The notes under the pieces are model-generated. The model was not told the DNA's origin. It did not search any database and saw nothing but the letters and a program-made list of their open reading frames with translations. 64,000 nucleotides of DNA from Intrasporangiaceae bacterium URHB0013. Lineage in GTDB: Bacteria; Actinomycetota; Actinomycetes; Actinomycetales; Dermatophilaceae. Within the stretch, counting starts at the first letter, position 1. Every line of letters begins with the position of its first letter. The translations under genes and the position numbers were made by a program. Below, piece by piece: positions 54,888 through 64,000 of this stretch. The DNA lies in NCBI GenBank assembly GCA_000620545.1, contig JIBA01000014.1:434001-498000 (forward strand). The letters are read 5' to 3'.

Positions 54888-56683
54888 GGCGCACGCTCCA
54901 CGACGATCCGACGCAGGCGCAGCGTGTCGTCGTCGGCGGGTTGCCCCTGCCCCTCCGCGGCGCCGCCGGCGCCGCCCGCACCGCCCGCACCACCCGCACC
55001 GCCGGCACCGCCAGCGTCGCCTCCGCCACCCTGCTGCGCCCCGGCCGCACGAGCCCGGGCCGCCTCGGCCACGAGCGGGCTGAGCGGCAACGGCGAGCTC
55101 GTGATCGTCGCGTCGGCCTGGCGCGGGAGGGTCAGCCGGAAGCAGGACCCCTCGCCCCGGGCTCCCCAGGCCTCGAGTCGTCCTGCGTGCAGGCGGGCGT
55201 CCTCGAGGGCGATGGCGAGCCCGAGGCCGGTGCCACCGGTCGTCCGCGCACGTGCGGGGTCGGCCCGCCAGAAGCGAGTGAAGACGAGCGCAGCCTCGCC
55301 CGGCCGGAGGCCGACACCGTGGTCGCGCACGGTCACGGCGACGGCGGTGTCGTTGGATCCGATCGTGATCTCGACGGGCTTGCCCTCGCCGTGCTCGACG
55401 GCATTCGACACGAGGTTGCGCAGGATGCGCTCGATCCGCCGCGAGTCCATGTCTGCGACCACGGGGCTCGACGGCGCGTTGACGACGAGCTGTGTGCCCT
55501 TGCGGGCGGCGAGGGTGCGGTGGGCGTCGACGGCCCTCTCGACGCACCCGCGCAGGTCGCTCGCATCGACCTCCAGCACCGCTGCCCCGGCGTCGAACCG
55601 GGAGATCTCGAGGAGGTCGCCGAGCAGGGACTCGAAGCGGTCGAGCTCTCCCCGGAGCAGCTCGGCCGAGCGCGCCACGGTCGGCTCGAAGTCACCGCGG
55701 GAGTCGTGGATGAGATCGCCGGCCATGCGGATCGTCGTGAGCGGCGTGCGCAGCTCGTGCGAGACGTCCGACACGAAACGCTGCTGCACGCGGGAGAGGT
55801 TCTCGAGCTGCGCGATCTGCTGCTGGAGCGAGGCTGCCATGCCGTTGAAGGAGGTGCCGAGGCGGGCGAGGTCGTCCTCGCCCCTGGCCTGCATGCGCTC
55901 GTTGAGGTTGCCCTCGGCGAAACGCTCCGCCACGGCGGCCGCACGACGCACGGGGTCGGCCACCAGCCGCGTCACGACGAACGCGATGGCGCCGATGAGG
56001 AGCATCAGGGCCGCACCGCCGAAGAGGAACGTCTTCCCGATGAAGCTGATGATCTCGCGCTCGCGGTCCATCGGGTAGATGAAGTAGAGGCCGTAGTCGC
56101 CGGCCACCGGGAGCTCGACCTTCTGCCCGACGATGACGGCGGAGATGCTGTCGTTGCCCTCGTCGATGGTCGCGACCTGGAGGTGCTGCCGGTCGGGCTG
56201 GGCCGCGACCTGCTGGCGCAGCTCGTCCGGGATGAACCGGACGCCCACGCTGCCGCTCTCGATGGGACCGACGATGAAGGGCGAGGTGTTGTCGTCGAAC
56301 CGCGTCAGCACGACGTAGCGGGTCTCGTTCCCGGCGTCACGCCGGTAGGTGTTGATGAGCGTTGTCGCGAACTGCGTCAGCTTGGCCTGCGTGTCGGTCT
56401 GGTCGGTCGAGTCGAACTGCCCCTGCGCATCCGTGGCATCGCGCAGGCTGTCCTCCGACGCGATGCGCTGACGGCTGTCGACGAGTCCCTGGGCGATCGA
56501 GCCATAGAGATAGGTGCCCACGGCGGCGAGCACGAGGAGCCCCAGCAGCATCGTGACGACGACGACCCGGAACCCGAGCGAGGCCCGCCACAGGTGGAGC
56601 ACCCGCTGCCACGCGCGGCGCAGCACCGAGCCGACCCGCGAGGCCAGGCCCGCGGGTTCGTTCCGGGCCGCGCGCTCCCTCAT
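54884..56683 (-). CDS. mtrB: Sensor histidine kinase MtrB
   Basis: This 599-residue kinase controls cell-wall and division genes with MtrA. A cytoplasmic basic N-terminus precedes helix 1 (RVVVVTMLLGLLVLAAVGTY), an extracellular sensor (about 65-225), helix 2 (FLFGGAALMLLIGAIAFVVT), HAMP, HisKA with the phospho-His in SDVSHELRTPLTTIRM (about 308) and a HATPase (LVSNAVEHGEGKP, VRDHGVGLRPGEA, GGTGLGLAIA). The C-terminus has a run of about seven Gly-Gly-Ala units. Its ATG lies one base after the mtrA stop. Confidence 0.95.
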   Translation of the reverse strand: MRERAARNEPAGLASRVGSVLRRAWQRVLHLWRASLGFRVVVVTMLLGLLVLAAVGTYLYGSIAQGLVDSRQRIASEDSLRDATDAQGQFDSTDQTDTQAKLTQFATTLINTYRRDAGNETRYVVLTRFDDNTSPFIVGPIESGSVGVRFIPDELRQQVAAQPDRQHLQVATIDEGNDSISAVIVGQKVELPVAGDYGLYFIYPMDREREIISFIGKTFLFGGAALMLLIGAIAFVVTRLVADPVRRAAAVAERFAEGNLNERMQARGEDDLARLGTSFNGMAASLQQQIAQLENLSRVQQRFVSDVSHELRTPLTTIRMAGDLIHDSRGDFEPTVARSAELLRGELDRFESLLGDLLEISRFDAGAAVLEVDASDLRGCVERAVDAHRTLAARKGTQLVVNAPSSPVVADMDSRRIERILRNLVSNAVEHGEGKPVEITIGSNDTAVAVTVRDHGVGLRPGEAALVFTRFWRADPARARTTGGTGLGLAIALEDARLHAGRLEAWGARGEGSCFRLTLPRQADATITSSPLPLSPLVAEAARARAAGAQQGGGGDAGGAGGAGGAGGAGGAGGAAEGQGQPADDDTLRLRRIVVERAP

Positions 56684-56684
56684 G

Positions 56685-57362
56685 TCAGGACGGGCCGGCC
56701 TTGTATCCGACGCCACGCACGGTCACGACGATCTCGGGCCGCTCCGGGTCGTGCTCGATCTTCGAGCGGAGCCGCTGCACGTGGACGTTGACGAGCCGGG
56801 TGTCGCCGGCGTGCCGATAGCCCCACACCTGCTCGAGGAGCACCTCGCGGGTGAAGACCTGCCACGGCTTGCGCGCCAGGGCGACGAGCAGGTCGAACTC
56901 GAGCGGGGTGAGCGACAGGGACTCCCCTGCCCGCTTGACGGAGTGGCCGGCCACGTCGATCTCGAGGTCTCCGATGGAGAGCTTCTCGGGCGCCGGTTCG
57001 TCGCCGCGGCGCAGCCGGGCGCGGACGCGCGCGATCAGCTCCTGCGGCTTGAACGGCTTGACGACGTAGTCGTCGGCGCCGGACTCGAGACCCACGACGA
57101 CGTCGACGGTGTCGGTGCGCGCCGTCAGCATGACGATGGGGACGCCGCTCTCAGCGCGGATGCGGCGGCAGACCTCCATGCCGTCGAGCCCCGGCAGCAT
57201 GACGTCGAGCAGCACGAGGTCGGGCCGCGAGTCGCGGAAGGCGCCGACCGCCTCGGAACCGTCGGCCACGTGCGTGACGTCCAGCCCTTCGTTGCGCAGC
57301 ACGATCCCGAGCATCTCGGCGAGTGCAAGGTCGTCGTCGACGACCAGTACCCGACCCTTCAC
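56685..57362 (-). CDS. mtrA: OmpR-family response regulator MtrA
   Basis: This 225-residue regulator has a receiver domain (VLVVDDDLALAEMLGI, phospho-Asp in VLLDVMLPGLDGMEV, Lys in DYVVKPFKPQELIA) and an OmpR winged helix (SLTPLEFDLLVALARKPWQV, YRHAGDTRLVNVHVQRLRSK). It is almost the consensus MtrA. The GTG at 57362 has AAGGAG 6 nt upstream. The open frame upstream has no domain. It is the first gene of mtrA-mtrB-lpqB. Confidence 0.97.
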   Translation of the reverse strand: MKGRVLVVDDDLALAEMLGIVLRNEGLDVTHVADGSEAVGAFRDSRPDLVLLDVMLPGLDGMEVCRRIRAESGVPIVMLTARTDTVDVVVGLESGADDYVVKPFKPQELIARVRARLRRGDEPAPEKLSIGDLEIDVAGHSVKRAGESLSLTPLEFDLLVALARKPWQVFTREVLLEQVWGYRHAGDTRLVNVHVQRLRSKIEHDPERPEIVVTVRGVGYKAGPS

Positions 57363-57615
57363 GACAGGCTCCTTCCCGGGACCGCGGACCACGCACGCCG
57401 TACGTCCTGACCAAATCATCACACACGGCTGACGTCCCGCTGACGCTCCTGCGGGCCGCCCGAGGGCGTATGCCGTCCGCGCCCGTCCCCGCCTCCGCCC
57501 GGCAGACGTCGCCGGTGAGGCTGCTGGGGCGAGGCTCGGCCCCAGCCTGCAACGTCCAGGGACCGCACCCCCGGGCACCGGTGTCCGACGACCCGAGGGA
57601 CGCGGCGGCAGACGC

Positions 57616-58176
57616 TCAGCTCTGCGTGACGTACCACTTTCCGCCGATCTTGACGGCCTTGAAGCTCGAGACGACATCGGCGGCGAGCGCCGGCTCGGTC
57701 GTGACGCTCTCGAACGTGGCGTTGTTGCCGGTCACGGTCGCGCCGCTGATCTTGAGGCCCTGGAACGCGGCGCCGAGCTCCTTGATCTGGTCGAGCATGG
57801 GCGTGATCGTCTTGCCGCACGCGTCGGCGGCGCCCGGGATGCTCGAGATGGTCTTGCCGCCCGTGGCCATGAGCTCGCACACGGTGTTGCCGTCGCCGGC
57901 CACCATCGCGCCGAGCCACGACGTCATCGCCGCCTCGGGGGTCGCCTGGTCGACCGGCCCGGCCGTCGCGCTCGCGCTGCCGGTGCCGGTGGCGGTGCCG
58001 CCGGTGTCGTCGGTCGTGCCCGACGACATGGTGTCGGCCGGGGTGGTCGCGCTGGAGCTGGAGGTGGCTGATCCCGCCGGGGTGGTCGGGGTGGCCGCCG
58101 GATCGACGGACTTGGAGCAGGCGGCGAGCGAGACGGAGAGGGCCAGTGCCAGGGCACCGGTCAGGAGCTTCTTCAT
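57616..58176 (-). CDS. Secreted lipoprotein, unknown function
   Basis: This 186-residue lipoprotein has signal peptide MKKLLTGALALALSVSLAAC with lipidated Cys20. A Thr/Ser/Ala-rich linker (about 24-75) precedes a compact domain (TPEAAMTSWLGAMVAGDGNT to FKAVKIGGKWYVTQS) that looks like a DUF4878/nuclear-transport-factor-like fold. Two cysteines (in VCELM and DACGK) may form a disulfide. It lies upstream of mtrA on the same strand, 253 nt away, and is probably transcribed separately. Confidence 0.75.
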   Translation of the reverse strand: MKKLLTGALALALSVSLAACSKSVDPAATPTTPAGSATSSSSATTPADTMSSGTTDDTGGTATGTGSASATAGPVDQATPEAAMTSWLGAMVAGDGNTVCELMATGGKTISSIPGAADACGKTITPMLDQIKELGAAFQGLKISGATVTGNNATFESVTTEPALAADVVSSFKAVKIGGKWYVTQS

Positions 58177-58356
58177 GGAGGGTCCCTGCCAGACGGGTGG
58201 TCGGTGAGTCCCCCGATCCTCCCACGGGAGGTCTCGGGAGGGGGGTCGGGCCGGGAGCTGGCGAGGCTCCCGCTGAGGCCCGCCGAGCCGACGCTCGCCG
58301 GGTGTCAATCCCCCCAAAAGCCCCCGTCCGAGCCGGTGAGCGGGGATGATCGCCCG

Positions 58357-59928
58357 GTGACGAGCGACACGATGGGGACAACCCCGGCCGCCCAGCGGGA
58401 CACGCAGACCGCCCTGGCCACCGGGGCTCACCGGGCCGTCGCCGCCGCCGAGCCCGCTGCCGACGGCCCTGGGGGCTCCGTCACCGAGCGCTCCACCGGC
58501 GCCGCACCTGTCGCTGGGAGGGAGCCGGCCCCCCGTGCCCGCCGTGGTCCCCTCCCCCTTGCCGTGCGCCAGGGCCTGCCGGGGCTCGTCGTGCTCGCCG
58601 CCGTCATCCAGCTCGCCCGACCGCTGGGTGACCCCGACACCTTCTGGCACCTCGCGGCGGGCGACCGGCTCCGCGAGACCTGGAGCTTCAACGGGCCTGA
58701 CCCGTGGAGCACGATGTCGACCCAGCCGTGGCGGCTGCACGAATGGCTGCCCGAGCTGCTGATGAGCGTCGTCCAGCAGCTCGTGGGACTGCCCGGCGTC
58801 GCCTGGCTGCTCCCCCTCGGCGGTGCCGTCATCGGCATCACCCTCTGGCGTGCCACGCGGCCACGGGCGTCACTCCTCGCCTCGGCCGCCGTGACGTCCG
58901 TCGCTCTCGTCGCCATGAGCCAGAGCCTGTCGCTGCGGCCCCATCTGCTCTCCTTCGCGTTCGCCGTCGCGTTCACCGCCGCCTGGCTGCGCTCCGCAGC
59001 GGACGGTCGGCCGAGATGGTGGCTCGTGCCCGTCACCTGGGTGTGGGCCTGCACGCACGGGATGTGGTTCTTCGGCGTCGTCATCGGCGTCGTGGCCCTC
59101 CTCGGGATCGCGCTCGACCGTGCCGTCACCCGCCGGCAGTGGCTCCGCCTCGCCCTCGTGCCGCTCGGCTGCCTCGCGGCCGCCGCGCTCACACCGACCG
59201 GCCCGGAGCTGCTCCTGTCGCCCCTGGCCGTCAACGAGACGACCCAGTTCATCGAGGAGTGGCTGCCGCCGTCGCTGCGCCAGCCCGGCTTCCTCGCCTT
59301 CCTCGCCCTCGCCGGGACCGTCGTGCTCGTGTGGGCGCGCTCGCGTCACCGCGCTCGCTGGACCGACATCCTGCTCGTCGGCCTGGCGATCGGGCTGGCC
59401 CTGCTCTACAGCCGCACGGTGGCCGTGGGCGCTGCCGTCATCGCCCCCGTCGCCGCGGCGACCATCCAGGGCCTGCTCCCACCCGACCGGGAGCCGGTGA
59501 CCCGGCGCGAGGTGGGCCTGACCCTCGGCCCGACGGCCCTCGGTCTGCTCATCGCAGCCCTCGTGCTGCCGGCGAAGGCGGCCGTCCCCACGTGGGGCGC
59601 GGGCGACCTCGATGCCCGCCTCGCCGCCCTTCCGCAGGACACCGTCGTGTGCAACGACTACGGCGTCGGGGGCTGGCTCATCTGGCGCCACCCGAACGTC
59701 CGCCCGACCATCGACGGGCGGGTCGAGGTCTACGCGACGGGCCACGTCAAGGAGCACATCGACTTCGAGCGGGCGGCCCCCGGCTGGCAGGCCTACGTGC
59801 GCAGGACCGGGTGCACCCACGCCTTGCTCACCAAGGGCCAGCCGGTCGTCGAGGCGCTGACCCAGCAGGCCCGGTGGACCGTCGTCCAGCGCGGGTCCGA
59901 GTACGTCCTGCTCCGCGCGCCCGGCTGA
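58357..59928 (+). CDS. Polytopic membrane protein, possible glycosyltransferase
   Basis: This protein of about 523 residues has a disordered N-terminus (about 1-65) and roughly ten helices. The loop after the first helix (LGDPDTFWHLAAGDRLRETW) has the acidic DPDTFWHL pattern seen in GT-C-like membrane glycosyltransferases, and the C-terminal soluble part (VCNDYGVGGWLIWRHPNVRP, TIDGRVEVYATGHVKEHIDF) resembles actinobacterial proteins of that type. I cannot name the family or substrate. The GTG at 58357 is uncertain. It is divergent from the lipoprotein gene. Confidence 0.65.
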   Translation: MTSDTMGTTPAAQRDTQTALATGAHRAVAAAEPAADGPGGSVTERSTGAAPVAGREPAPRARRGPLPLAVRQGLPGLVVLAAVIQLARPLGDPDTFWHLAAGDRLRETWSFNGPDPWSTMSTQPWRLHEWLPELLMSVVQQLVGLPGVAWLLPLGGAVIGITLWRATRPRASLLASAAVTSVALVAMSQSLSLRPHLLSFAFAVAFTAAWLRSAADGRPRWWLVPVTWVWACTHGMWFFGVVIGVVALLGIALDRAVTRRQWLRLALVPLGCLAAAALTPTGPELLLSPLAVNETTQFIEEWLPPSLRQPGFLAFLALAGTVVLVWARSRHRARWTDILLVGLAIGLALLYSRTVAVGAAVIAPVAAATIQGLLPPDREPVTRREVGLTLGPTALGLLIAALVLPAKAAVPTWGAGDLDARLAALPQDTVVCNDYGVGGWLIWRHPNVRPTIDGRVEVYATGHVKEHIDFERAAPGWQAYVRRTGCTHALLTKGQPVVEALTQQARWTVVQRGSEYVLLRAPG

Positions 59929-59954
59929 TCCCGGCGCCTCCTGGCCCCGGACGG

Positions 59955-59993
59955 ACGTATGCCGCCCACCTCGGGGAGGTGGGCGGCATACGT
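59955..59993. terminator. Strong bidirectional terminator between membrane-protein gene and ahcY
   Basis: A perfect 18-bp inverted repeat (ACGTATGCCGCCCACCTC and its complement) with a 3-nt GGG loop lies between convergent genes. Both arms contain the octamer CGGCATAC/GTATGCCG that is over-represented in this window. Confidence 0.85.
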
Positions 59994-60039
59994 GAGCGGT
60001 CGCGTGCCGGCCCGTTGCAGGCCGACGGCGTCGGGTGGC

Positions 60040-61476
60040 TCAGTAGCGGTAGTGGTCCGCCTTGTACGGGCCCGCGACGTCCACACCGAGGTACTCGGCC
60101 TGGCCCTTGGTCAGCTCGGTGAGCCGGACGCCGAGGGCGTCGAGGTGCAGTCGGGCCACCTTCTCGTCGAGGTGCTTGGGCAGCGTGTAGACCTGCTTGT
60201 CGTAGTCAGCCGTCTTCGTGAAGAGCTCGATCTGGGCGATCGTCTGGTTGCTGAAGCTGTTGCTCATGACGAAGCTCGGGTGGCCGGTCGCGTTGCCGAG
60301 GTTCATCAGGCGGCCCTCGGACAGCACGATGATCGAGCTGCCCGACGGGAACGTCCACTCGTGGACCTGCGGCTTGATCTCCGTCTTCTGGATGCCGGGG
60401 ACGCGGGCGAGGCCGGCCATGTCGATCTCGTTGTCGAAGTGGCCGATGTTGGCGACGATGGCCTTGTTCTTCATCTTCGTCATGTGGTCGGCCGTGATGA
60501 CGTCGTAGCAGCCGGTCGTCGTGATGAAGATGTCGGCGCTCTCGACGACGTCCTCCATGCGAGCGACCTGGAAGCCCTCCATCGCGGCCTGGAGTGCGCA
60601 GATCGGGTCGATCTCGGTGACGATGACGCGGGCGCCCTGACCGCGCAGCGACTCGGCGCAGCCCTTGCCCACGTCGCCGTAGCCGGCGACGACGGCGACC
60701 TTGCCGCCGATGAGCACGTCGGTGGCGCGGTTGAGGCCGTCGATGAGCGAGTGGCGGCAGCCGTAGGTGTTGTCGAACTTGCTCTTGGTCACCGCGTCGT
60801 TGACGTTGATGGCCGGGAAGAGCAGCTCGCCGGACTCGGCCAGCTGGTAGAGGCGGTGGACGCCGGTCGTGGTCTCCTCGGTGACACCCTTGATGCCGGC
60901 GGCGACCGTCGTCCACTTCTGCGGCTCGGTGGCGATCGTCTGGCGGACGAGCTCCTTGAAGACGCCGAACTCCTCGGAGTCCTCCTCGGTGGTCGGCGGC
61001 ACCTGGCCGGCCTTCTCCCACTCGAGGCCCTTGTGGACGAGCATCGTGGCGTCGCCACCGTCGTCGAGGATCATGTTCGGGCCCTCGCCGCCGGGCCACG
61101 TGAGGATCTGGTCGGTGCACCACCAGTACTCCGGGAGCGTCTCGCCCTTCCAGGCGAAGACGGGGACGCCCTGGAGGTCGTCGGCCGAGCCACCGGGCCC
61201 GACGACGACGGCGGCCGCGGCCTCGTCCTGCGTGGAGTAGATGTTGCAGGAGGCCCAGCGGACCTCGGCGCCGAGCGCGGTGAGCGTCTCGATGAGCACG
61301 GCCGTCTGGACGGTCATGTGGAGCGAGCCGGCGATGCGGGCGCCCGCGAGAGGCTGGGCCTCTGCGTACTCCTCGCGGATCGCCATGAGGCCGGGCATCT
61401 CGTGCTCGGCGAGTCGGAGCTGGTGTCGGCCGGCCTCGGCGAGGCTCAGGTCGGCAACCTTGTAGTCGAAGGACAT
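60040..61476 (-). CDS. ahcY: S-adenosyl-L-homocysteine hydrolase
   Basis: This enzyme splits S-adenosylhomocysteine into adenosine and homocysteine in the methyl cycle. The 478-residue protein has the NAD-binding [18 protein letters not shown] (about 260-280), the substrate region around [14 protein letters not shown]-type residues ([19 protein letters not shown]), the catalytic [11 protein letters not shown] segment and the C-terminal KADHYRY typical of the family. A start at 61476 has AAGGA about 12 nt upstream. In M. tuberculosis sahH lies near mtrA with tmk between; here a lipoprotein and a membrane protein intervene. Confidence 0.96.
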   Translation of the reverse strand: MSFDYKVADLSLAEAGRHQLRLAEHEMPGLMAIREEYAEAQPLAGARIAGSLHMTVQTAVLIETLTALGAEVRWASCNIYSTQDEAAAAVVVGPGGSADDLQGVPVFAWKGETLPEYWWCTDQILTWPGGEGPNMILDDGGDATMLVHKGLEWEKAGQVPPTTEEDSEEFGVFKELVRQTIATEPQKWTTVAAGIKGVTEETTTGVHRLYQLAESGELLFPAINVNDAVTKSKFDNTYGCRHSLIDGLNRATDVLIGGKVAVVAGYGDVGKGCAESLRGQGARVIVTEIDPICALQAAMEGFQVARMEDVVESADIFITTTGCYDVITADHMTKMKNKAIVANIGHFDNEIDMAGLARVPGIQKTEIKPQVHEWTFPSGSSIIVLSEGRLMNLGNATGHPSFVMSNSFSNQTIAQIELFTKTADYDKQVYTLPKHLDEKVARLHLDALGVRLTELTKGQAEYLGVDVAGPYKADHYRY

Positions 61477-61567
61477 GAGTGATCGTTTCCTTTGATCGTC
61501 GGTGTGCAGACCCGGCGCGCCCCTCTGGGCTCTTCTGGCGGGTCATCACCCACGCCGGCAGTCCCCC

Positions 61568-61573
61568 AGTCTA
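61568..61573 (-). promoter_or_regulatory. Candidate -10 box of ahcY
   Basis: TAGACT on the minus strand has TTCGAG 18 nt upstream and would give ahcY a leader of about 85 nt. The leader shows no SAH-riboswitch core that I can recognise. Confidence 0.4.
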
Positions 61574-61672
61574 GCGGCGTGGCGGGCAGCGCTCGAACGC
61601 CACGTGGCGGGGGCCCCGGCGTTCGGGAGCGACCGGCGGGGTTGGCACGGGCCCGGGACCCGCCCAGCCCCG

Positions 61673-62602
<930 letters not shown>

Positions 62603-62608
62603 GGCGTC

Positions 62609-62614
62609 ATCCTA
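62609..62614 (-). promoter_or_regulatory. -10 box for leaderless DUF808 gene
   Basis: TAGGAT on the minus strand ends 6 nt before the ATG at 62602. There is no ribosome binding site. Confidence 0.5.
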
Positions 62615-62644
62615 GGGCGGTCTGGGAACCGGCTGGGAACGCGT

Positions 62645-64000
62645 TCAGGCCGGGGCGTCGAGCTTCAGCCCGAGCAGCGCGTTCTCGACGACCTCGGCCA
62701 GCGCCGGGTGGATCCAGTACTGCCCACGAGCGAGGTCGTGGACCGTCGTGCCGAACGCCATCCCCTGCACGAGTGGCTGGATGAGGGAGGTGGCCAGGGG
62801 ACCCATGAGGTGCGCGCCGAGCAGGAGCCCCGTCGAGGGGTCGGCCACCAGCTTGCAGACGCTCGTCGTGTCCTCCATGGCCCAGCCGTATGCCGTGTCG
62901 CCGTACGCCTGGACGTGCACGGTGTGATGGCGCCCCTGCTCGATGCACTCCTGCTCGGTGAGGCCCACGGTCGCCACCTGCGGGTGGCTGAAGACCCCCG
63001 ACGGCACGTGCCGGTGCGGCAGCGGGCGCAGGTCCGCGGGGTGCACGAGGTTGTGCGCGATCGTCCGTGCCTCAGCGTTGGCCAGGTGCTTGAGCTGGTG
63101 GGGTGCGCTGACGTCGCCGAGGGCCCAGACGCCGGGTGCGCTCGTGCGGCCGTACTCGTCGACCGCGATGCGACCGTCGTCGAGCAGCCCGAGGCCGGCG
63201 GCCTGGGCCCCCAGCCCAGCACTGTTGGGTCGGCGACCGGTCGCGACGAGGAGCAGGTCGGCGTCGACCACCGCAGTGTTGTCGAGGTGCAGGCGGACCC
63301 CGGCGCCGTCGTCGCCGGGCTCGAGGGCCACGACGTTGGTGAGCGTGCGCACGTCCCACTGCTCGCGGGCCAGGTCGGTGAAGCGCTGCGCGATCTCGGT
63401 GTCGAGGTGACGCAGCAGCAGGGACGACCTGGCGATGACCGTCACGTGGACGCCGAAGGAGGCGAAGACGTGCGCCATCTCCGCCGCGATGAACCCGCCG
63501 CCGATGATCGCGAGGCGCTCGGGCAGCGCCTCGATGCGCATGACCGTGTCCGAGGTGTGGAACGGCAGACCCGACTCGGTGACGACGTCGGGCACGACGG
63601 GGTGCGCGCCGGCGGCCACGACGACCTGGTCGGCCGTCACGGTCTCCTGGCTGCCGTCGCCGAGCTCCACGGTGAGCGTCCGGTCTCCGGTGAAGTGGGC
63701 GTGCCCGAAGAAGGCCGTCGTGTTGGGCCCCTCCACGCGGTAGCGCCGGCCGCCCTCGGAGATGGGGTCGATGCGCCCGAAGACGCGGTCGCGGACATCG
63801 CTCCAGCGCACACCCTGCAGCGCCGCGTCGACGCCGTAGCGCCCTGCCTGACGCACGTCCAGCGCCAGGTCGGCCGCGTGGACGAACATCTTCGTCGGGA
63901 TGCAGCCGACGTTGAGGCAGGTCCCGCCGAACGTCCCACCCTCGATGATCGCGACGCGCTTGTCGTCGAAGTCCGGCGTCACGAGGGAGTTGCCCGAGCC
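62645..64000 (-). CDS. mtr: Mycothione reductase (5' end beyond the window)
   Basis: This flavoprotein reduces mycothiol disulfide with NADPH and keeps the actinobacterial thiol pool reduced. About 452 residues are visible. The window edge cuts the gene inside the FAD-binding GSGNS segment, so some ten N-terminal residues are missing. Visible motifs are the redox-active disulfide GGTCLNVGCIPTKM, the NADPH-binding IIGGGFIAAEMAHVFASFG, the FAD GVWALGDV motif and the C-terminal IHPALAEVVENALLGL with the catalytic His. The sequence TPDFDDKRVAIIE after the FAD motif is typical of mycothione rather than glutathione reductase. Confidence 0.9.
   Translation of the reverse strand, partial: GSGNSLVTPDFDDKRVAIIEGGTFGGTCLNVGCIPTKMFVHAADLALDVRQAGRYGVDAALQGVRWSDVRDRVFGRIDPISEGGRRYRVEGPNTTAFFGHAHFTGDRTLTVELGDGSQETVTADQVVVAAGAHPVVPDVVTESGLPFHTSDTVMRIEALPERLAIIGGGFIAAEMAHVFASFGVHVTVIARSSLLLRHLDTEIAQRFTDLAREQWDVRTLTNVVALEPGDDGAGVRLHLDNTAVVDADLLLVATGRRPNSAGLGAQAAGLGLLDDGRIAVDEYGRTSAPGVWALGDVSAPHQLKHLANAEARTIAHNLVHPADLRPLPHRHVPSGVFSHPQVATVGLTEQECIEQGRHHTVHVQAYGDTAYGWAMEDTTSVCKLVADPSTGLLLGAHLMGPLATSLIQPLVQGMAFGTTVHDLARGQYWIHPALAEVVENALLGLKLDAPA

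Noticed and set aside
61477-61600. SAH or SAM riboswitch upstream of ahcY
   Set aside because: I looked for the conserved core and paired elements in the roughly 90-nt leader and found none; a covariance-model search would decide.

Overview
The window is high-GC actinobacterial chromosome with no sign of a prophage, IS element, integrase or CRISPR array. WhiB-, LpqB-, MtrAB- and PdtaS-type genes, a fused 2-oxoglutarate decarboxylase (Kgd), a giant NAD-glutamate dehydrogenase and a mycothione reductase at the right edge point to a mycothiol-making actinomycete. A Micrococcales relative near Intrasporangiaceae is my guess, from codon use and gene content only. Genes are tightly packed, often with ATGA, GTGA or TGATG overlaps.

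Layout, left to right. (1) 29-2947: a minus-strand operon of a receiver-only response regulator, a membrane-anchored HEAT-repeat protein and a processive GT2 glycosyltransferase. (2) 3103-11236: the aspartate-family block lysA-hom-thrC-thrB followed by rho. The argS position at its head holds an arginyl-tRNA-synthetase-like protein with no catalytic core, divergent from a tRNA-Arg(CCG) gene at 11380. Rho carries a long disordered insert encoded by nested tandem repeats. (3) 11649-16833: an ASCH/PUA-like protein, two coupled CNNM/CorC-type CBS membrane proteins and an ABC exporter. (4) 17034-24739: kgd, a 58-residue DUF6104-type gene, an SGNH hydrolase, a small membrane protein, whiB1 and pdtaS. 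(5) 25039-39003: NAD-glutamate dehydrogenase with a Lys/Ala-rich tail, several small unknowns, proline catabolism (pruA), a lipase-like hydrolase with a TetR regulator, a Nudix hydrolase and a wax ester synthase/DGAT. (6) 39042-45932: a lipoprotein/membrane-protein pair, CpaE-like and SAF (CpaB-like) proteins without other Tad genes, a BldC-type HTH protein, and LysM and Rv3235-family proteins. (7) 46042-61476: secA, an AlkZ/YcaQ-like glycosylase, a LuxR-type regulator, hpf, comF, lpqB-mtrB-mtrA, a lipoprotein, a polytopic membrane protein and ahcY, in an order resembling the M. tuberculosis secA1-to-sahH region. (8) A DUF808 protein and a 5'-truncated mycothione reductase.

Regulatory layer. 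At least nine genes begin 6-7 nt after a TAnnnT box with no Shine-Dalgarno sequence, so their mRNAs are probably leaderless. Several perfect inverted repeats lie at gene ends as likely terminators. The octamer CGGCATAC (or its complement) occurs about 23 times by eye, roughly ten times the base-composition expectation, in both orientations and in coding and non-coding DNA.

Most of the window is conserved housekeeping. The items most worth a second look are the core-less ArgRS-like protein beside tRNA-Arg, the over-represented octamer, the glutamate dehydrogenase tail, the Rho repeat insert and the regulator-HEAT-glycosyltransferase operon. All similarity statements come from reading the protein sequences, not from database searches.
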